From Glycomyces sp. L485 (GTDB taxonomy: Bacteria; Actinomycetota; Actinomycetes; Mycobacteriales; Micromonosporaceae): DNA of 64,000 nt. The notes beneath the pieces are model-generated. The model had not been told where the DNA came from. It ran no database searches and saw nothing but the letters and a program-made list of their open reading frames with translations. This document shows positions 59,398 to 64,000 of this stretch, in pieces (within the stretch, counting starts at the first letter, position 1; the number at the start of each line of letters is the position of its first letter). The DNA is taken from positions 20,067-84,066 of the forward strand of contig NZ_JAKZEW010000015.1 in assembly GCF_022548875.1 (NCBI RefSeq), written 5' to 3'. Both the position numbers and the translations under genes were made by a program.

Positions 59398-61764
59398 ATG
59401 CCGGACCCAACGCCCGAGCAGCCGCCGTCCTGGCCCCCGGCCAGCGAGCCGGCGGCCACACCGACCAATCCGCCCCGCATCACCGCACGCGGGGTGGGGC
59501 ACCTGCCTTCCGTTCTACCGGAAGACGATGCGGTGGGACAGGCCGCCCCTGAACCCACATCGGCCCCGAGCGGCTACGCCGACCTCGCGCCGAGCGAGCC
59601 CCCGACTCAGCAGACTCCCGAGTTCCCTCCTGCCCCGGCCGAGACCGAGGTGCCGCGCCAGCAGCAGTGGGGCGAGGCCCCCGACATGAGCGGCGAATGG
59701 CCGCCGCGCGAGAACCAGGACTGGATCAGCCAGCAGGCCCGCTCCGGCGGCTGGGGCACCGGTCAGGGAGGAGCTCCCTGGCCCGGGCCCTCCGTCGGCG
59801 GGCCCGAAGTGCCCGCGCAGCCCTACCTCCCCGACCCGAACGCCGCGCCGTACGGCGCCCCGAACCAGGCGCCGCCCTACCAGGCCCAGCCGAGCCCGGC
59901 CGAGACCTTCCAGCCCGACCCCTACCGGGCCGATCCCTACCACGACGATCCGTACCACGGGAATCCCCAGCACGATCCTCATCAAGGCGACCAGTACCGG
60001 GCCGATCCGTTCGCCGCGGGGCAGCAGCCCTACGGCTCCGACCCGCTCGCGGCACAGGCCCCTGCCCCGGCAGCGCCGGCACCTGCACCCGCGCCGCCGG
60101 CCCAGACCCCGCCGACCGAGCCCGAACCAGCCCCTCAGACCACCAAGGCCACGCCGCCCCCGACCCACGCGGGCGTCCGCTACGCCATCTACGGCATCGG
60201 CGGCATCATCACCCTCGGCCTGATCGTCGCCATCGTCCTCATGCTCGGCGGCCCGCCCGCCAGCGAACCCTCCGGCGGCGAGGAGACCGACGGCGCGGCC
60301 GACACCGGGACCGCCGAGGGCCTCGACGCCGAGCGCTACGCCGAACTGGCGGGAGCCGCCGGCAGCGCCGAATGGTTCGAATACCGCTACGGCACCGCCG
60401 GCGAGAACACCGCGTCCGAGGAGATCGCCGCGCTCAGCGGCGACGCCGTGGCCGGCGCACCGCTGCTCGGTGAAGCCGACCGCAACGTCCAGGGCCAGCT
60501 CGCCTACGTCACCGACGACGCCGAGCTCTCCGGCATCGACCACGTCACCGTCCTCGAAGCGACCGACGGCCAGATCGGCATCACCCCGCGCGCCGGCGGC
60601 CGCTTCTCCGACGACGGCTCCCCCGAGCTCGAACTCAGGGAAGGCACCACCGCCGACTGCCTCGACGGCCTCGGCGGCGACCTCGGCAGGCCAGTCGCGC
60701 TCGCCCGCCCCGAGCAGAGCGGCGAGATCGACGCGCACTCCCTCATCGCGTTCTCGAGCGGCATCGTCGCCACCGCGGGCATCAGCGGCGCGCAGGGCGG
60801 CACCTGCCTCCAGCTTCCCGACGACCAGGTCCCGACCGACGTCGCCCTCACCGACGGCAACGAGCTCGCGCTCGTCACCACCTGGAACCCGACCGACCAG
60901 ACCGGCACCCTCGTCGTGATCGCCTTGGCGGACAAGGAAGGCTCGTACCAGTCCAGCTGGTCCGAGCCCTACCCCGGACTCCCGAATCCCGGCCACTTCG
61001 GCACCGCCGAGATCGTCGGGCAGGTCGAGCTGCCGATGAGCGCGCCGACCTCCGTCGACGCCTGGTCGGACTCGTCGGGCTCGGTCTCCATCGGACGCAC
61101 CACAGTGGCCGACACCCCGCACGAGGACACCGTCGCCACCGCCGCGCACGCGATCGTCGGCTCGCTCAGCGAGAGTCAGGCGATCACCGTCGACCTCGCC
61201 CCGGTGCTCCAGGGCCTGGCGGCCCGGCACCTTGAAGGCGCCGAGTACACGTTCGACGCCACCGCCTCCGAGCCGGCCTCGTTCGACTCCGGAGTGGCCG
61301 ACGTGGCCCTCCACGGTGAGACCTTCGCAGTCGCCACCGGCGACGGCTTCGTCCACGAAATGGACGAGGCGCTGGCCGAGACCGCCGCGGTCGAGGTCGG
61401 CGCGAACCCGTCCTGCCTCGTCGTCGGAGCGCAGAGCGGCCAGTTCATCGCGACCAGCCGCGGCGAGTCCGCGGTCAGATGGGTGAGCGGCGGCGAGGTC
61501 GTCAAGGAGCTCGCCGACTCGCGCATCACCGACGCGATGTGCGCCTCCGAGACGCCCGGCCTCGACGTCCAGGGATACTCGGGCAGCGCCGACGTGCTGC
61601 TCGTGTCCGACTTCGGCGGGCAGGCCCTCCACACGTACCTGGTCGACTCGGCGACGCTCGTCGGCGGCGCCGAGGTCGGCGGAGGAGGCTTCGCCTACGG
61701 CGGCGCGTACAGCGTTCCCGGGATGCCGTTCGCCGCGTCGGTCACGCTCGACTTGGCGGATTGA
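59398..61764 (+). CDS. Large membrane-anchored protein with Pro-rich N-terminus, unknown
   Basis: 788 residues. Residues 1-~260 are Pro/Ala/Gln-rich and presumably cytoplasmic (repeats such as DPYRADPYHDDPYHGNP), one membrane helix lies at ~264-284 (IYGIGGIITLGLIVAIVLMLGG), and ~500 residues outside are beta-rich with blade-like segments (LSGIDHVTVLEATDGQIGITP, GIDAHSLIAFSSGIVATAGI, DVALTDGNELALVTTWNPTDQTGTLVVIAL, CLVVGAQSGQFIATSRGESAVRWVSGGEVV). A WD/PQQ-like propeller is possible. The architecture resembles actinobacterial envelope proteins and Ser/Thr-kinase ectodomains lacking the kinase. No signal peptide; insertion by the single helix. The frame extends upstream of this ATG but only antisense to dnaG. 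Confidence 0.8.
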   Translation: MPDPTPEQPPSWPPASEPAATPTNPPRITARGVGHLPSVLPEDDAVGQAAPEPTSAPSGYADLAPSEPPTQQTPEFPPAPAETEVPRQQQWGEAPDMSGEWPPRENQDWISQQARSGGWGTGQGGAPWPGPSVGGPEVPAQPYLPDPNAAPYGAPNQAPPYQAQPSPAETFQPDPYRADPYHDDPYHGNPQHDPHQGDQYRADPFAAGQQPYGSDPLAAQAPAPAAPAPAPAPPAQTPPTEPEPAPQTTKATPPPTHAGVRYAIYGIGGIITLGLIVAIVLMLGGPPASEPSGGEETDGAADTGTAEGLDAERYAELAGAAGSAEWFEYRYGTAGENTASEEIAALSGDAVAGAPLLGEADRNVQGQLAYVTDDAELSGIDHVTVLEATDGQIGITPRAGGRFSDDGSPELELREGTTADCLDGLGGDLGRPVALARPEQSGEIDAHSLIAFSSGIVATAGISGAQGGTCLQLPDDQVPTDVALTDGNELALVTTWNPTDQTGTLVVIALADKEGSYQSSWSEPYPGLPNPGHFGTAEIVGQVELPMSAPTSVDAWSDSSGSVSIGRTTVADTPHEDTVATAAHAIVGSLSESQAITVDLAPVLQGLAARHLEGAEYTFDATASEPASFDSGVADVALHGETFAVATGDGFVHEMDEALAETAAVEVGANPSCLVVGAQSGQFIATSRGESAVRWVSGGEVVKELADSRITDAMCASETPGLDVQGYSGSADVLLVSDFGGQALHTYLVDSATLVGGAEVGGGGFAYGGAYSVPGMPFAASVTLDLAD

Positions 61765-61781
61765 CCGGCCACTGGGATAAT
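61753..61781 (+). promoter_or_regulatory. Promoter TTGGCG-N17-GATAAT, leaderless dus start
   Basis: Good -35/-10 spacing; -10 (61776-61781) ends six nt before the GTG start of the dihydrouridine synthase, with no RBS between. Transcription would begin at or next to the GTG. Confidence 0.5.
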
Positions 61782-61787
61782 CGTCCG

Positions 61788-62984
61788 GTGACCAAGCAGC
61801 TCTCGCTCGCGGGGAAACCCGTCGACCCGCCGGTGGTACTGGCCCCCATGGCCGGTATCACCAACCTCCCGTTCCGCAAACTGTGCCGCGAGCAGAGCCG
61901 GATTACGGCTCGCAATCCTCGCAGTGGGGGTGCGGGCATCTACGTGTGCGAGATGATCACGACCGCCGCGCTGGTCGAGCGCAACCCGAAGACCATGCGG
62001 CTCATCGAGTTCGACGCCGAGGAGGAGACCCGCAGCCTCCAGCTGTACGGCGTCGACCCGGTCGGCATGCGCCGCGCCGTCGAAATGGTCGCGGACGAGA
62101 ACCTGGCCGACCACATCGACCTCAACTTCGGGTGCCCGGTGCCGAAGGTCACCCGCCGCGGCGGAGGCTCGGCCCTGCCGTGGAAGCGGCGGCTGTTCCG
62201 CGAGATCGTCACCTCCGCCGTGGCGGCCGCGTCCCCGGCCGGGATCCCCGTCACGGTGAAGATGCGCAAGGGCATCGACGACGAGCACCTCACCTACCTG
62301 GAGGCCGGGAGGATCGCCGAGGACGCCGGCGTCGCCTGGGTGGCCCTGCACGGGCGCACCGCCGCCGAACGGTACTCGGGCACCGCCGACTGGGAGGCCA
62401 TCGCCTCGCTCAAGGAGGCCCTGGACGTGCCCGTGCTCGGCAACGGCGACATCTGGGAGGCCGACGACGCGCTCCGCATGGTCGAGCGGTCCGGCTGCGA
62501 CGGCGTCGTGGTCGGTCGCGGCTGCCTCGGCAGGCCGTGGCTGTTCGGCGACCTGGAGGCCGCCTTCGACGACCGCTCTGCAAGGCGCTTGCCGACGCTC
62601 GGCGAGGTCGCGACGGTCATGGCGCGCCACGCGTCGCTGCTGGTCGAGTGGCTCGAAGGTGCGCAGTCGTACGAGTCGCGGCGCAACATCTCCGCCGAGG
62701 AGCACGGCTGCAAGGAGTTCCGCAAACACGTCGCCTGGTATCTCAAGGGCTTCCCGGTCGGCGGAGAGCTGCGGCGCGCGCTGTCCATGGTCTCCAGCCT
62801 CGCCGAACTCGACGACCTGCTCGGCAAGCTCGACGCGGACGCGCCCTTCCCCGAGGCCACGCTCGGCAAGCCGCGCGGCCGCACGAACAGCCCCGGCAAG
62901 GTCACGCTCCCCGAAGGCTGGCTCGACGACCGCGACGACCGCACCGTCCCCGAAGGCGCCGAGCTCGACACCTCCGGCGGCTGA
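61788..62984 (+). CDS. dusB: tRNA-dihydrouridine synthase (DusB-like)
   Basis: About 398 residues. FMN TIM barrel: VVLAPMAGITNLPFRKLCRE, QLYGVDPVGMRRAVEMVADENLADHIDLNFGCPVPKVTRRGGGSALPW (catalytic Cys in FGCPVPKV), VTVKMRKGIDDEHLTYLEAGRIAEDAGVAWVALHGRTAAERYSGTADW, VLGNGDIWEADDALRMVERSGCDGVVVGRGCLGRPWLF. C-terminal helical domain with AEEHGCKEFRKHVAWYLKGFP. It reduces specific uridines in tRNA D-loops. The GTG start has no RBS but a promoter box just upstream. Confidence 0.95.
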   Translation: MTKQLSLAGKPVDPPVVLAPMAGITNLPFRKLCREQSRITARNPRSGGAGIYVCEMITTAALVERNPKTMRLIEFDAEEETRSLQLYGVDPVGMRRAVEMVADENLADHIDLNFGCPVPKVTRRGGGSALPWKRRLFREIVTSAVAAASPAGIPVTVKMRKGIDDEHLTYLEAGRIAEDAGVAWVALHGRTAAERYSGTADWEAIASLKEALDVPVLGNGDIWEADDALRMVERSGCDGVVVGRGCLGRPWLFGDLEAAFDDRSARRLPTLGEVATVMARHASLLVEWLEGAQSYESRRNISAEEHGCKEFRKHVAWYLKGFPVGGELRRALSMVSSLAELDDLLGKLDADAPFPEATLGKPRGRTNSPGKVTLPEGWLDDRDDRTVPEGAELDTSGG

Positions 62985-63039
62985 GGCGCTGGCACGATGA
63001 AGGGGCCTCCGGTGTCTGGAGACCCCTCGTTCTCAGTGC

Positions 63040-63297
63040 CTATGCCTTTGGCGAGGTCTTGCCGTACTTCTTGTAGAACTTCGCGACGCGGCCCTCGTCG
63101 TCCAGGACGCGGCTCTTGCCGGTCCAGAACGGGTGTGAGGCCGAAGAGATCTGGACGTCGACGACCGGATAGGTCCTGCCGTCCTCCCACTCGACCGTCT
63201 CTGCGGGCTTGACGGTCGATCGGGTCAAGAACGCGTAGTCGGCACCCTTGTCGCGGAAGACGACGTAGTCGTAGTCCGGGTGAATGTCCTGCTTCAT
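63040..63297 (-). CDS. rpmE2: Ribosomal protein L31 type B (zinc-free)
   Basis: 85 residues: [79 protein letters not shown]. There is no CxxC, so it is the zinc-independent L31 that replaces the zinc form when zinc is scarce. It lies 13 nt downstream of a COG0523 GTPase gene on the same strand. In Streptomyces and Mycobacterium such pairs are under Zur; the operator would be beyond the window edge. Confidence 0.95.
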   Translation of the reverse strand: MKQDIHPDYDYVVFRDKGADYAFLTRSTVKPAETVEWEDGRTYPVVDVQISSASHPFWTGKSRVLDDEGRVAKFYKKYGKTSPKA

Positions 63298-63310
63298 GGG
63301 CTGGGTCCCC

Positions 63311-64000
63311 TCAATGGTGGTCCGTTTCGAAACAACCCGCGAACGGGTCGGGAAATTCCCGCCAGGCCTCGCGGTCGAACGCGAGCTCCTCGTCGGTGAG
63401 GAGGCAGGCGTCGAGCTCAGAGGTGATCTCGGCGGCGTTGCAGTGGAGGCCGACGAACGCCAGGTGGATCTCGCGATCACCGAAGTCGGCGTCCCAGTGC
63501 AAATCGGCGTTGACGCGACGCTCCGGACTCGCCTCGTCCCAATCTTCGTCGGGCGTGGCGGCGAGCCAACGGCCCAGATCGCCCATCGACACTCCGCCTC
63601 CGCTGGACTCCCAGGCGACGGCCTGGTCAGGCTGACTGGCGAGCCACAAATGGCCGCGGCCGCGCAGGGTCTGCCCGGCGAGGGCGGGCAGCGCGGCGTG
63701 GAAGCGCTCGGGGTGGAGCGGGCGGCGGGCCCGGTAGACGGTGGCGACGACGCCGCAGTCCGATTCGGGCTCGTGGCAGCCGACGGCGTAGCCCTCCAGG
63801 CCGCGGCCGTACAGGTCGGGCCCTTCGGGGTCGAAGCGGTCCGAGCGGCGCAGCTTCGAAGAGAGCCAGCCGGACTCGAAGTGGTCGACGACGAGGTGGC
63901 GGGCCCACGGGTTGAGGCGCTGGAGCAGCACCGAGAGTCGGGCGTGCTCGAAGTCGGGTTCGGCGCCGGGTGCCCAGAGCAGGACGGTGTCGGCGTACTC
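63311..64000 (-). CDS. COG0523 (CobW/ZigA-type) GTP-binding protein, C-terminal part
   Basis: The window contains the C-terminal ~230 residues; the start and GTPase motifs lie beyond the right edge. The visible part begins with [38 protein letters not shown] and includes the CobW_C domain ([49 protein letters not shown]...[26 protein letters not shown]). COG0523 proteins are metal chaperones; the neighbouring rpmE2 points to a zinc role. Confidence 0.9.
   Translation of the reverse strand, partial: EYADTVLLWAPGAEPDFEHARLSVLLQRLNPWARHLVVDHFESGWLSSKLRRSDRFDPEGPDLYGRGLEGYAVGCHEPESDCGVVATVYRARRPLHPERFHAALPALAGQTLRGRGHLWLASQPDQAVAWESSGGGVSMGDLGRWLAATPDEDWDEASPERRVNADLHWDADFGDREIHLAFVGLHCNAAEITSELDACLLTDEELAFDREAWREFPDPFAGCFETDHH

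Noticed and set aside
59515..61632. 705-codon open frame on the minus strand
   Set aside because: Antisense of the Pro-rich membrane-protein gene; Gly/Val/Arg-rich with no domain, typical shadow.

Overview
The window is high-GC actinobacterial DNA. Signs of this are a mycothiol-dependent-isomerase-family protein, an AfsR/SARP regulator with NB-ARC and TPR domains, frequent GTG and TTG starts, ATGA/GTGA gene overlaps, probable leaderless promoters, and extracellular plant-polymer enzymes. A soil or plant-associated member of the Micromonosporales/Glycomycetales type is plausible, but I cannot fix the genus from sequence alone.

Layout. 1-8.5 kb: end of a GH1 beta-glucosidase, a thiamine-phosphate-synthase-like protein, an MDMPI-family protein, a YibE/F membrane protein that runs without a stop into a convergent LysR gene, a PLP aminotransferase divergent from that LysR gene, a small membrane protein, pterin dehydratase, beta-carbonic anhydrase, an HxlR regulator and a DUF1445 (D-glutamate-cyclase-like) protein. 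8.7-18 kb: an AfsR-like regulator, tRNA-Met, and a complete branched-chain amino-acid ABC importer (livHMGF forward, binding protein convergent). Its LivH carries an extra secreted-type N-terminal domain. 18-26.4 kb: PfkB kinase (also without a stop, overlapping a convergent membrane-protein gene), GNAT, glutaminyl cyclase, an RlmA-like methyltransferase with a TetR gene divergent from a GH3 beta-glucosidase, and a YtxH-like protein.

26.7-35.4 kb is an 8.6-kb integrated element in the 3' end of tRNA-Asn, bounded by a perfect 37-bp repeat. It carries an integrase, a Cro/CI-like regulator, an excisionase-like protein, a RecA-fold ATPase (probable replication helicase), zinc-finger and unknown small proteins, a 45-residue Cys-rich protein, an XRE-TPR regulator and a DUF2637 membrane protein. 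It has no recognisable FtsK/TraB translocase, relaxase or virion gene. Several strong inverted repeats look like origin or transfer sites. The terminator next to tRNA-Asn before integration now lies beyond attR.

36-43.4 kb: a secreted CBM2-pectate lyase, then a C4-dicarboxylate block (fumarase, a decayed DUF885 fragment, a DASS transporter and a DcuSR/CitAB-type two-component system). 43.4-48.5 kb: a sulfotransferase abutting a decayed hydroxamate-siderophore locus, with a broken lysine N-hydroxylase, an intact acyltransferase and IucA/IucC synthetase, and a convergent MFS exporter. 48.5-55 kb: a MocR regulator divergent from a PNPOx-family gene, membrane and ThuA-like proteins, and a three-gene ABC-2 exporter. 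55-64 kb: fatty acid desaturase, a DUF4190-like protein, DNA primase, a large membrane-anchored proline-rich protein, tRNA-dihydrouridine synthase, and a zinc-saving pair (zinc-free L31 and the C-terminal part of a COG0523 GTPase).
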